Origin: Phytomonospora endophytica | GTDB lineage: Bacteria > Actinomycetota > Actinomycetes > Mycobacteriales > Micromonosporaceae | Length of the DNA stretch: 64,000 nt | Direction of reading: 5' to 3' | Assembly (NCBI RefSeq): GCF_014202425.1 | Contig: NZ_JACHGT010000007.1 | Span: forward strand, 310,001-374,000 | Shown: piece after piece, positions 1 to 8,582 of the stretch | Position numbering within the stretch: the first letter of the stretch is position 1 | How the letters are laid out: each line of letters begins with the position of its first letter | The notes under the pieces: model-generated | What the model was told of the DNA's origin: nothing | What the model saw: only the letters and a program-made list of their open reading frames with translations | Databases searched by the model: none | Made by a program: the position numbers and the translations under genes

Positions 1-1
1 C

Positions 2-433
2 TACCCCGAGGGGCGGATCACGATGGATCCGCTGATGTGGCCCGAGCGGGGGAAGACGGGCGTGGCGCGGCTCGCGCTGCTGACCGGCGCGCCGGTCGTG
101 ATCGTCGCGCAGTGGGGCGCGCACGAGGTGACGACATGGGACCAGCCCGGAACGATGGTCGCGCGGCTGATCTCGGCGCTGTGGCGGCGGCCCATCGCGC
201 GCGTCCACTTCGGAGCGACCGTGGACCTGTCTGGACTCACCATGGAAGGTCCCGGTCACGTACGGGAGGCCGCCGACCGGATCACCGCGGCCACCTTCGC
301 CGAACTGCGCGCGCTGCGCGCCGACGAGCCCGGACTCCCCCGCTACCTGGACCCGGTCCGTCCACTGTCGACGGCACGCTCCTTCCGGGCGGCGGAACGC
401 GAAACGACGTATGATGCCCACAGTGGCCGGTAG
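2..433 (+). CDS. 1-acyl-glycerol-3-phosphate acyltransferase-like protein (PlsC family), 3' part
   Basis: The gene enters from the left edge, so its N-terminus with the HxxxxD catalytic motif is missing. The first visible residues are YPEGR, which matches the substrate-binding FPEGTRS block of the PlsC/LPLAT family, followed by KTGVARLALLTGAPVVIVA, typical of the strand that comes after it. The family transfers an acyl chain to lysophosphatidic acid at the membrane. About 143 residues remain and the stop TAG ends at 433. A ManLAM or other LPLAT acyltransferase is equally possible, because the acceptor cannot be told from this fragment. Confidence 0.75.
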   Translation, partial: YPEGRITMDPLMWPERGKTGVARLALLTGAPVVIVAQWGAHEVTTWDQPGTMVARLISALWRRPIARVHFGATVDLSGLTMEGPGHVREAADRITAATFAELRALRADEPGLPRYLDPVRPLSTARSFRAAERETTYDAHSGR

Positions 434-480
434 GAGACCTCGGTCACACCCTTCTCGCCAATGACTGCAACGGTGACCGC

Positions 481-1161
481 GTGGTTTCTCTGAACACCCC
501 GTTCGACCCGTGGCCATGGCGCCGGCGTGTGCTGGCCACCGCCGCGGCGGCCGCGGCCCTCACCGTGGTCATCGCCGCCCTCGTCACGGCTCCCCCGGAC
601 AGTCCACAGGGGATGGCGTCGCCGCCCGTGGGGACCTCCGCCGACGAGTCGGTCCTGCCCGGAACCGACGGCGTGGGCGCCGAACAGCCGGGGACGTCGG
701 CCGACCCGGAGTCGACCGACCCGACGAAGGACAAGGACGGAGACGACCCCGAAGACCGCGACGGCAACGGCGGAGACGGCTCCGAACCCGGCAACGGCGG
801 GGACGACGATGACGACCCGCCGCCACCACCACCGCCTCCGCCCGCGCACGTCACGAGTGTCGCGGTGACCGGACTCGGCCAGAGCTGCAGCCCGTGCGTC
901 CTCACCGCGACGGTGAAGGTCACCGCGTACGACAAGCGGAAGGTCACGGTGAGCGTCACCATCGCCGGCGACAACGGGGACGGGAGCAGGACGTACACGT
1001 ACTCGCTGAGCGGCAGCAAGAGCTACACGGTGACGGTGCCCGGCGGGCAGGGGAGCTACTCGACGAGCTGGGCGTGCGGCGGGGACGCCGAGAACGCCGT
1101 GGCGACCGCGAGCGGCAGCGGCCGCAGCGGCAGCCGGACGCTGGACTGCCCGGGGCGCTGA
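481..1161 (+). CDS. membrane-anchored or exported protein with acidic Pro-rich linker
   Basis: 226 residues from a GTG start. The N-terminus has a short basic stretch (WPWRRR) and one hydrophobic segment of about 20 residues, so it is a signal anchor or signal peptide. Residues about 45-120 form a low-complexity linker rich in Asp, Glu, Gly and Pro that ends in a run of prolines, typical of wall-spanning stalks. The last 100 residues form a small Ser/Thr/Gly-rich beta-type domain with two Cys pairs (CSPC, and two later cysteines), probably disulphide-bonded outside the cell. It starts 48 bp after the acyltransferase and could be cotranscribed. No family is recognised. Confidence 0.65.
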   Translation: MVSLNTPFDPWPWRRRVLATAAAAAALTVVIAALVTAPPDSPQGMASPPVGTSADESVLPGTDGVGAEQPGTSADPESTDPTKDKDGDDPEDRDGNGGDGSEPGNGGDDDDDPPPPPPPPPAHVTSVAVTGLGQSCSPCVLTATVKVTAYDKRKVTVSVTIAGDNGDGSRTYTYSLSGSKSYTVTVPGGQGSYSTSWACGGDAENAVATASGSGRSGSRTLDCPGR

Positions 1162-1192
1162 GGGCTTCGGGCCTCCGCAGCGGCCGGTGCCC

Positions 1193-1723
1193 TCAAGCCT
1201 CCCCGTCCTTCCGCAGCCGGATGTACGCGAGCACCGCCTCACGCGTCGTCGCCACCCCCAGCGCCTTCCGCGCCGAGGCGATCCTGCGGTTCGCCGTCCG
1301 CAGCGACAGGTACTCCGCCGAGGCCGCGGCCGCGATCGTCTCGCCGTCGGCGAGCCGCGCCAGCAGCGCCGCCTGCTCGGTCGTGATCGGCGAGTCGGAC
1401 TTCTCCTCGGCCGTCTCCCCGTCCTCGGCGCCCAGGGGGCCGATGCGGGCGAGGTCGTCGCGCAGGGCCCTGCCCACGTCGCCCCTCGGGTCGCAGATCG
1501 CCACGACTCCGGCGCCGCGCGCGGCCGCGTAGACCGCGAGCTTCGCCGTCTCCAGGTCGGCGACCCGCCCGAACAGCACGAGCTGTCTGGAACTGACGTC
1601 CCACGCCGGTTCCGGGAGGGCGAAGCCCTCCCTCGTACGCCAGCCGCCCCTGGCCAGCTTGCGGAGCACCCCGGTGGCGTCGGTGGAGTTCGCCACCACG
1701 TGCAGCGGCAGTACCGTCGTCAT
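1193..1723 (-). CDS. small LuxR-type HTH regulator
   Basis: 176 residues. Residues about 1-100 form an alpha/beta domain resembling a degenerate receiver or sensor module (VLPLHVVAN, LVLFGRVADLETAKLAVYAA, GVVAICDPRG), and the C-terminal 65 residues resemble a LuxR/GerE helix-turn-helix (EQAALLARLADGE, then LSLRTANRRIASARKALG). The ATG overlaps the stop of the upstream ATPase-type regulator by 4 bp (ATGA), so the two are translationally coupled and probably act together. The HTH is divergent from classic GerE, so DNA binding is inferred. The stop faces the exported protein gene at 1161. Confidence 0.7.
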   Translation of the reverse strand: MTTVLPLHVVANSTDATGVLRKLARGGWRTREGFALPEPAWDVSSRQLVLFGRVADLETAKLAVYAAARGAGVVAICDPRGDVGRALRDDLARIGPLGAEDGETAEEKSDSPITTEQAALLARLADGETIAAAASAEYLSLRTANRRIASARKALGVATTREAVLAYIRLRKDGEA

Positions 1724-4170
1724 TCGATCACCCTCAACGCCCGTGCGGCCGCTTCGGTGCGGGTACGGGCCCCCAGTTTGCGCATACCGGCGCGGATATG
1801 GGTCTCCACCGTCTCGGCGGAAATGCCCAGCTGTCCGGCGATCCGCCGCGTCGGTTCCCCCTCGGCGACGAGGCGCAGGACTTCGCTCTCCCGGTCGGTG
1901 AGTTCGTCCCCTGCGCGCGCTCCACGGCGGTCGCGGCGTACGTGGTGTCGCCGCAGCGCCCGGCGCGCCCGTCCCGCGAGGACGACGAGGCCGGAGGCGT
2001 CGGCGAGCTCCTCGGCGGCCAGCAACGGCGGTGTGGCGTCCTCCGCGGTCGCGGCGTGCAGCCCGGCCGCGAGGAGGCAGCGGACGCGTTCGCGCAGCGA
2101 CAGGTCCTGCCAGGCGCCCGCGGCGGCGGTGAAGTCCTCGGCCGACGCGCTGCGCCAGGCCGAGAGGGTGGCGCGCACGGCGGGCGGGAACGGCGGATCG
2201 CCGTCGGCTTCGAGTGCGGTGGCGCCGTCGAAGACGGCCCATTGCGCGGTGATGCGCGCGAGGCCGTCGACGATGGGGACCGCGACGGGGTCGACCGACA
2301 GGCCGTTCGATCCGGCGCGTTCGGGCTGGTTGTCGAGCCAGGCGGTTTCGCGGGCAACCCATTCGACGACGGCGGCGGCCGAGGGCGGGACGGCCGGGAC
2401 TCCCGCGAGGCGTGCTCGGGCGGAGCGCAGGGCGCCGGTGTCGGCGTCGGCGAGTGCCGCGGCGGCGGCCGCGTAGCCGTGCGCGGCTGCGGGGAGGGTG
2501 CGGTCGATGAGGTCGCCGGCGAGGTGGGTGACCTCGTCGAGGCCGCTGCCGTGCAGGGCGCGGCACCACAGTTCGGCGGCGAGGAAGCGGGTCTGCCAGC
2601 TGTAGGCGAGGTCGCCGGCGCAGGCCGCGGCGGCGCGTTCGGCGACGACGGCGGCCTCGGCGAGGCGGCCGTCGGCGACGAGGGTCTCGACGAGCAGCCA
2701 GCCGCTCCAGCGGGCGGAGAGGTCGTCTCCGGCACGTCCGGCGGTGGCCGCCGCGGTGGCCAGGGCGCTCTCCCAGCCTTGGCGGCGGGCACCCGCGTGG
2801 GCGGCGGCGACGGCCGCGCGCAGGCCGGGGTGTTCGGGGTCGGCGCCGTGCCGCGCGGTGATGTCGGCGACGAGGGTGGCGACGGCCTCGGCGTCGGCTC
2901 CCCGGGGCGCGAGGGCGGCGAGGAGGGAGATGCGGTCGGCTCCGGCGCTGTGCGGCTCGGCGAGGCCGGCGATCTCGGCCTCGGCGGCGGTGACGTCGCC
3001 GAGGTGGACGTGGGCTTCGGCGCGCAGGAGGAGGGCCTCGTCGCCGTCGCGCCAGTCGCCGAGGGCGCGCAGGGCCGCGCGGGGGCGGCCGACGGTGAGC
3101 GCGATGCGGGCGGCGGCCTGGCGGACCTGTGGGGCCGGTTGGACGCCGGGCAGGCCGCAGGCGAGGAGCAGCAGGTCGGCGCGCTCACCGGCGGTGGTGG
3201 CGGCCTTGGCGGCGACGAGCGCGCGCTGGTGGGCCGACACGTCGTCGCCGGCGGCGGCGAGGTGGCGGGCCGCGGCGGCGTCGTCGCTGGAGAGTTCGGC
3301 GAGGCGCCGGTGGAGCCCGGCGCGTTCCTCGCCGGACAGCATCCCGGCGGCGACCTCGGCGACGTAGGGCGACACGGGCGTGAGGAGGTCGTCGGTCTCG
3401 GTGACCAGGCCGGCCTCGACGAGCGTGGGTGCGCCGGGTCCGAGCAGTCTCGTGGGCGCCGGGCGGCCGAGCAGCCCCAGGGCCGCCATGGCGGTCCGGG
3501 CCGGGCGGGGCAGGTCGGCGAGCGCGGTGGCGATGTGGTGGGCGACGGTCTGCGCGTCGGGTCCGGTCTCGGCGGTCGCCTCGGCCCCGGGGCTGGTCTG
3601 GGCGTGGCGCGCGAGCGCGATGACGGCGAGGGGGTTGCCGCCCGCCCGTTCGACGATGGCTCGGACGGTGACGCGGTTGATGCCGGGGGCGGTGGTCGTG
3701 GCGAGGGCCTCGGCCTGTTCGGCGGGCAGCGCGGGTACGGCCAGGAACGAGGCGCCGGCCAGGCGCGCGACGGCCTCCTCGGGCAGCCGGTGCGGGGTCC
3801 GCAGGGCGGCGACGACGCGGCAGTGCTGGGCCAGCAGGGGCAGGACGGCGAGGGTGACCGGGTCGGCCCACTGGAGGTCGTCGATCACGAGCAGACCGCC
3901 GCGGATGCGCGAGCGGACCGCCTCGGTGCACAGGGCGACGTCGTCGACCGGCAGTTTCGCCCGGACCGCGCGGGCGAGCGCGAGCCCCGGGCTGGTGTGC
4001 AGGATCGCGAGCCCTCCCCCGAGGTGCACCGGCCCTCTGAATCCGGCCGCGACACGCCGGAGCATGGTCGTGCGCCCGGCGCCCGGGGCGCCGGTGAGGA
4101 TCACCAGGCCGGGCTTGGCGAGCGTGGCGGCGACGGACGCGAGCAGACTCGCGTCCTCAGTTGTGGACAT
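1720..4170 (-). CDS. LuxR-family regulator with N-terminal AAA ATPase (LAL type)
   Basis: 816 residues, the usual size of a large ATP-binding LuxR regulator. A P-loop-like GAPGAGRTT lies near residues 27-35 and a Walker B block LLVIDDLQWADP near residue 95. The middle is an Ala-rich helical repeat region, and the C-terminal 65 residues form a clear GerE helix-turn-helix (ELTDRESEVLRLVAEG, then GISAETVETHIRAGMRKLG). The Walker A lysine position is Arg, so nucleotide hydrolysis may be weak. I chose the ATG at 4170. Upstream in-frame starts reach 4284 but begin with TTG, lack a ribosome site and encode no conserved sequence. It is divergent from the dynamin operon and may control it, which is only an inference from position. 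Confidence 0.8.
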   Translation of the reverse strand: MSTTEDASLLASVAATLAKPGLVILTGAPGAGRTTMLRRVAAGFRGPVHLGGGLAILHTSPGLALARAVRAKLPVDDVALCTEAVRSRIRGGLLVIDDLQWADPVTLAVLPLLAQHCRVVAALRTPHRLPEEAVARLAGASFLAVPALPAEQAEALATTTAPGINRVTVRAIVERAGGNPLAVIALARHAQTSPGAEATAETGPDAQTVAHHIATALADLPRPARTAMAALGLLGRPAPTRLLGPGAPTLVEAGLVTETDDLLTPVSPYVAEVAAGMLSGEERAGLHRRLAELSSDDAAAARHLAAAGDDVSAHQRALVAAKAATTAGERADLLLLACGLPGVQPAPQVRQAAARIALTVGRPRAALRALGDWRDGDEALLLRAEAHVHLGDVTAAEAEIAGLAEPHSAGADRISLLAALAPRGADAEAVATLVADITARHGADPEHPGLRAAVAAAHAGARRQGWESALATAAATAGRAGDDLSARWSGWLLVETLVADGRLAEAAVVAERAAAACAGDLAYSWQTRFLAAELWCRALHGSGLDEVTHLAGDLIDRTLPAAAHGYAAAAAALADADTGALRSARARLAGVPAVPPSAAAVVEWVARETAWLDNQPERAGSNGLSVDPVAVPIVDGLARITAQWAVFDGATALEADGDPPFPPAVRATLSAWRSASAEDFTAAAGAWQDLSLRERVRCLLAAGLHAATAEDATPPLLAAEELADASGLVVLAGRARRALRRHHVRRDRRGARAGDELTDRESEVLRLVAEGEPTRRIAGQLGISAETVETHIRAGMRKLGARTRTEAAARALRVIE

Positions 4171-4546
4171 ACGCGCGGAGCCGTCCTCGATGGCCGGTGT
4201 TGTCGCTGGCGGCCGGTCCATCGGCTGGTCCAAGACCGGCTGCTCGGCTCCTGGTACGTGCGGCACGTGGCTCCTCCCCCGCAAGGTGGCACGATTCAGG
4301 GATCCTGCGCGGGCAGGATATTCGTACTGTGAGGCCCTGGGCCATGGGGTGTGCGGTCGAAGTCTGGTCGGTTACAGGGTTGAAAACGGCGGAAGGGCTG
4401 GAAAACATGATTGTCGACGGCGGGTGTGACGGCAACTTGTGGACCGCCGTTACGATCAGATGTGCGACACCGGTGGCTGCCTGGTCGTCGGCAGCAGTGG
4501 TGTGCGCACGCCCCCTGTCGCGTCCTACCCGGTGAGTTGGCATTCG
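4171..4546. other. divergent intergenic region, probable promoters
   Basis: 376 bp between the LAL regulator (minus) and the dynamin operon (plus). It is more AT-rich than its surroundings, with stretches such as GATATTCGTACTG (about 4318) and TTACGATCAGATG (about 4450), and must hold promoters in both directions. A TACGAT hexamer at 4451-4456 is a candidate -10 for the operon, but no convincing -35 sits at 16-18 bp. No gene or RNA motif was recognised here. Confidence 0.4.
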
Positions 4547-6055
4547 ATGAATTCTGGTCCTCTCTCAAGTCGCGTCGCCGAGTTGTGCGCCGAAGTCGGT
4601 CCCCGGGTGGCGGGGTCCGCACAGGCCCAGCTCGCCGACATCAGCTCGCGAATCAGCCAGCCCCTGCGGGTGGCGATCGCGGGCCGGCTCAAGGCCGGCA
4701 AGTCGACGCTGGTCAACTCCCTCATCGGCCGCCGGGTCGCGCCCACCGAGGTCGGTGAGTGCACGCGACTCGTCACCCAATTCCGGTACGGTACCTCCGA
4801 TCGTGTTGACGTGGTAAGACGCGACGGCTCGCGGCACAGCCTGCCGCTCGACGAGGCGGGCATGATCCCGCAGCGGCTCCAGGTTCCGCGCGACCAGATC
4901 TCCTATGTTGACGTCACTCTGACATCGGATCGACTGCGCGATCTGACGGTCGTCGACACACCGGGTCTGTCGTCGACGAACGAGTCCATCTCCGACGAGA
5001 CCCGCAAGTTCCTCTTCGAGGCGCCCGTCGCCGACGACATCGACGACGACTCGCAGGGCGCGCTGTCGGGCGCCGACGCCATCGTCTACGTCTTCACCCA
5101 GTCGGTCCGCGAGGACGACGTGAAGGTCCTGGAGTCCTTCCGGACGATGTCCTCGCGCCTGTCGAGCAACCCGATCAACTCCCTCGGACTGTTCAACAAG
5201 ATCGACAAACTGGCGCCGACCCCCAACGGCGATCCCTGGCCGGTCGCCGAGCCGCTGTCGCGCAGCCAGGCCAAGGTCATGCGCCGTGTCGTCTCCGACG
5301 TCGTTCCCGTCGTGGGCCTGCTCGCCGAGACCACCGAGGCCGGCCGCCTCACCGCCCAGGACTGCGAGGCGCTGCGTCAGCTCGCCAGCCTCCCGCTCAC
5401 CGAGCGCCAGGTCCTGCTGGCCGCCGCGGGCCTGTTCGTGAGCCGCGACTGCCAGGTCTCCAAGGAGCAGCGTGAGCGGCTCCTGCGCCTGCTTGACCTC
5501 TACGGCATCAACTTCGCCGTGGCGCACCTGGCGTCCAACCCGACGATGGCCACCGGCGACCTGGTCCGGATGCTCTTCGCCGCCTCGGGCTTCCCGCGCC
5601 TGCGCCAGACCCTCGACCAGGCGTTCGCACTGCGCACCGACGCCATCAAGGCCGGTGGCGCGCTCGCCCGGATCGAGCAGATCGCCGGAGCGGCCGAGCG
5701 CATGCAGGACCGCGAGATGCTCCGCGACGCCATCGAGCGCGTCGTCCAGCAGCCCGCCTACCACCGCCTGCGTCTCCTCGAAGTCGCCCAGCAGGTCACC
5801 ACCGGCGCGGTCGAGCTCCCCGAGCAGATGGAGGCCGAGATGACGAGGCTGGCCCTGTCGGAGAACTCCGCCTGGATCCTCGGGATGGCCGACGCCGCGC
5901 CCGAGATGCAGCGCAAGGCCGCCATCGAGGCCGCCACCCGGTGGCGTGCCTACGCGGTGGGCGGCGCGAGCCCCGCGCAGTCCCGCGTGGCCCACGTCGT
6001 CCACAAGGGATTCCACCTGCTCGCCCAGCGCCTCAGCGGCCAGACCGCCTACTGA
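4547..6055 (+). CDS. dynamin-like GTPase, IniC-like
   Basis: 502 residues. The GTPase domain has G1 GRLKAGKST at about 46-54, a G3 DTPG at about 137-140, and a G4 NKID near 225. The rest is helical, as in the stalk of bacterial dynamins. There is no clear transmembrane segment. Length and organisation match mycobacterial IniC (about 490 residues), the partner of IniA. ATG at 4547 is preceded by GGTGAG; in-frame codons back to 4439 look non-coding. First gene of an operon-like run in which the next CDS starts 31 bp downstream. Bacterial dynamins remodel or repair membranes; the specific role here is unknown. Confidence 0.85.
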   Translation: MNSGPLSSRVAELCAEVGPRVAGSAQAQLADISSRISQPLRVAIAGRLKAGKSTLVNSLIGRRVAPTEVGECTRLVTQFRYGTSDRVDVVRRDGSRHSLPLDEAGMIPQRLQVPRDQISYVDVTLTSDRLRDLTVVDTPGLSSTNESISDETRKFLFEAPVADDIDDDSQGALSGADAIVYVFTQSVREDDVKVLESFRTMSSRLSSNPINSLGLFNKIDKLAPTPNGDPWPVAEPLSRSQAKVMRRVVSDVVPVVGLLAETTEAGRLTAQDCEALRQLASLPLTERQVLLAAAGLFVSRDCQVSKEQRERLLRLLDLYGINFAVAHLASNPTMATGDLVRMLFAASGFPRLRQTLDQAFALRTDAIKAGGALARIEQIAGAAERMQDREMLRDAIERVVQQPAYHRLRLLEVAQQVTTGAVELPEQMEAEMTRLALSENSAWILGMADAAPEMQRKAAIEAATRWRAYAVGGASPAQSRVAHVVHKGFHLLAQRLSGQTAY

Positions 6056-6085
6056 CGTCCCCCCGACCTGTACAGGAGCAATTTC

Positions 6086-6667
6086 ATGTCGACTGCGCAT
6101 CTGCGGCTCATCGCGATAGCCGTGACCGCGATCGCCGCCGCAATCACCGGTGTCGCCACCGGCCTCGTGGCCCCCAATGAGGATGGGAGCTTCGGGGTCA
6201 ACGCCGCCCTCGCCGGATTCGGCGGCGCCGCCGTCACCGGTGTCCTGCTGCTGATCCTGCTCATCGCCGCGACGAAGAAGGCCGCCGCCGGTGCCGCCGA
6301 GCCCACGCTCGTCGCCGCCGACGACGCCGAGGCGCAGGCCGCCATCGCGAACCTCACCGTCCACGTCGACCAGCTCGCCGCCGAGCGCGCGGCCCTGGTC
6401 AACACGAGCGTGTACGTCCGCGACCGGGCCACCAGCAAGGCCATCGCCGACCGCATCGGCGCCGCCCTGCACGACGTCGGCGTGGTCACCCTCGCCCCGA
6501 CCGGCATCCCCTTCGATCCCGCGCACCACGAGGCCGGCGGTAACGCCCCCACCCCGGACCCGGCCCACGTCGGCGTCATCGCCGCGGTCGAGGTGCCCGG
6601 CTATGTCGACCGGGGAACGCTCCTGCGCGCGCCCGTCGTGACCGTGTACCGCCAGAAGGAGGCGTAG
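6086..6667 (+). CDS. membrane-anchored GrpE-like protein
   Basis: 193 residues. Two hydrophobic segments (about 7-29 and 41-63) anchor it with both ends probably in the cytoplasm. A helical stretch follows (about 80-125), then a C-terminal domain with GrpE landmarks: FDPAHHEAGG near 142 and GYVDRGTLLRAPVVTVYR near 172, matching the FDP-HEA and GY-R-LRPA-V-V pattern of the GrpE beta-domain. GrpE is the nucleotide exchange factor of Hsp70. It lies between two dynamin-like GTPase genes, 4 bp before the second, and a J-domain gene sits at the end of the run. No Hsp70 is encoded nearby. The GrpE assignment rests on motif pattern only. Confidence 0.7.
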   Translation: MSTAHLRLIAIAVTAIAAAITGVATGLVAPNEDGSFGVNAALAGFGGAAVTGVLLLILLIAATKKAAAGAAEPTLVAADDAEAQAAIANLTVHVDQLAAERAALVNTSVYVRDRATSKAIADRIGAALHDVGVVTLAPTGIPFDPAHHEAGGNAPTPDPAHVGVIAAVEVPGYVDRGTLLRAPVVTVYRQKEA

Positions 6668-6671
6668 CCCG

Positions 6672-8579
6672 ATGACAGCCCCGGCAGCCAAACAGGCCGC
6701 GCCAGCGGCCGCGGCGGCCCCGAAGGCGGATCCCACCGCGGCCGTCGACAAGATGTGCCGCACGGCGGTCACCAACGCGCTGGCCACGCTCCGCAAGCTC
6801 GACGCGGACGCCGCCACCGACATCGACGTGCTGCGCCGCAAGGACGCGGGCCACCCGGCCATCGTCGTGGTCGGCGAGACCAAACGCGGCAAGAGCTCCC
6901 TGACCAACGCCCTGGTCGGCGTGCCCGGTCTGTCCCCCGTGGACGCCGCGGTCGCGACGAGCGCGTACATGGAGTTCATCCACGCCGCGCAGCCCGGCGT
7001 GCGGGCCTTCATCCCCGGCCAGGAGATCCCCACGCCGATCCAGTTCCACGACATCCGCAACTGGGGCACCGTGCTCGGGCAGCTTCCGCCCGGAACACGC
7101 CCGCCGCGGCGGCTGGAGATCTCCCACCCGGCCCCGCTGCTCCAGTACCTGTCGCTGGTCGACACGCCCGGCGTCGGCGGTCTCGACCCGGCGCACGCCG
7201 AGGTCGCCCTCGACGCCGTCGAGCGCGCCACCGCGCTGCTGTACGTCGTGGACGCCTCGGCGCCGTTCTCGAAGCCCGAGCTGGAGTTCCTCATCGAGGC
7301 CAGCAAGCGCGTCAACTTCGTGCTCTTCGCGATGACGAAGATCGACGCCTACCCGGGCTGGAAGACGATCCTCGAAGACGACATGTCGCTGCTGGCCACG
7401 CACGCGCCCCGGTTCGCGAAGGCACCCTGGTACCCGGTGTCGGCGCGGCTGGCCGAGATGGCCATCTCGATGCCGCCCGACGCCCGGCAGGCGCTGGTCA
7501 CCGAGTCGCGCATCAGCGAGCTCCAGCACGCGCTGATCAAGCTCGCGAGCAAGGGCACGGTCCTCCAGCAGACGAACGTGCTGCGGGCCCTGCGCAGTGA
7601 GTACATCCGCCTCCGCATCAACGTGATGGAGGAGATGAAGTCGGCCGACCCCGACCCGAAGCTCACCGAGAAGCTCAAGGAAGACCGCAAGCGCGTCATG
7701 GGCATGAAGCGCAGCGAGACCAAGCACACCAACCTCGCGCTGCGCACCGAGATCCAGCGGGCCCGTGTCGAGGCGAACAGCCGCCTGCGCTCCTACGTCC
7801 AGAAGCTCCAGGAGGAGCTGCTGAACAAGGTCGACAAGGCCGACCGCGGCGACATCAAGAAGATGCCCGAGGAGGTCGACCGGGCGCTGCACGCGCTGTC
7901 GGTGCGGCTGAGCCAGGAGCTGGAGTACCGCTTCAAGGTCCTCGCCGAGCGGGTCCTCTCCCAGATCTTCGAGCCGACCGAGCTCCAGCAGGTCGTCGGC
8001 CGGATCAACGCGCAGCTGCGCATGGGCGTCGGCGCCAAGCCGCGCCGGGAGGGCAACGCCGACAACCTCATGCTCGTCACCGGTGTGGCCGGTACGGGCA
8101 TGATGGCCGGCCGCGCGGTCATCGGCGGCGCGAGCGCCGGCGCGGCCGCGATCGGCATCGGCGGCGCCGCGGCGATCGCGATCCCGGTCATCGGCATCGG
8201 CCTCGGCCTGGCGGCCGGTGCGTTCATGCTCTACAAGCGCAAGGTGCAGGGCGACCGGCAGGCCGCGCGCGTGTGGGTCAAAGAGGTGCTCGGGGAGACC
8301 CGGGCGTCGCTGATGGACGAGCTCCAGCACCGTTTCGCCGAACTGGACTACGTCTTCAACATCGCCCTCGACGAGGCCCTTGAGAAGCGCGGCAACCAGC
8401 TCGACAAGCAGATCGCCGACACCGAGAAGGCTCTGCTCCAGGACAAGGAGACCCGGGGCAAGAAGAAGGCCGCGCTCACCAAGAAGAGCGAGGCCCTCGG
8501 CCTTAAGGTGAAGCAGCTCGAAGAAGTCCTGCTCAAGGCCCGGGCCGTGCTGCCCGCGGCTCCGGCGGCGAAGGGATAG
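6672..8579 (+). CDS. membrane dynamin-like GTPase, IniA-like
   Basis: 635 residues, almost the length of mycobacterial IniA. An Ala-rich leader precedes the GTPase domain with G1 GETKRGKSS at about 68-76, switch and G3 region DTPGVGGL near 165, and G4 TKID near 225. A long helical middle follows. Around residues 467-522 lies a Gly/Ala-rich hydrophobic hairpin that should insert into the membrane, flanked by YKRK. The C-terminus (about 575-625) is a charged coiled coil. Family proteins bind membranes and drive fission or fusion in a GTP-dependent way. The 502-residue GTPase upstream is the likely partner in a heteromeric pair. Confidence 0.85.
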   Translation: MTAPAAKQAAPAAAAAPKADPTAAVDKMCRTAVTNALATLRKLDADAATDIDVLRRKDAGHPAIVVVGETKRGKSSLTNALVGVPGLSPVDAAVATSAYMEFIHAAQPGVRAFIPGQEIPTPIQFHDIRNWGTVLGQLPPGTRPPRRLEISHPAPLLQYLSLVDTPGVGGLDPAHAEVALDAVERATALLYVVDASAPFSKPELEFLIEASKRVNFVLFAMTKIDAYPGWKTILEDDMSLLATHAPRFAKAPWYPVSARLAEMAISMPPDARQALVTESRISELQHALIKLASKGTVLQQTNVLRALRSEYIRLRINVMEEMKSADPDPKLTEKLKEDRKRVMGMKRSETKHTNLALRTEIQRARVEANSRLRSYVQKLQEELLNKVDKADRGDIKKMPEEVDRALHALSVRLSQELEYRFKVLAERVLSQIFEPTELQQVVGRINAQLRMGVGAKPRREGNADNLMLVTGVAGTGMMAGRAVIGGASAGAAAIGIGGAAAIAIPVIGIGLGLAAGAFMLYKRKVQGDRQAARVWVKEVLGETRASLMDELQHRFAELDYVFNIALDEALEKRGNQLDKQIADTEKALLQDKETRGKKKAALTKKSEALGLKVKQLEEVLLKARAVLPAAPAAKG

Positions 8580-8582
8580 ATC

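Noticed and set aside
1798-4332. 844-codon plus-strand open frame opposite the LAL regulator
   Set aside because: Gly-rich antisense translation; the minus strand carries Walker and GerE motifs.
4565-7315. 916-codon minus-strand open frame opposite the two dynamin genes
   Set aside because: It is the antisense shadow of two genes with clear GTPase motifs and has no recognisable domain.
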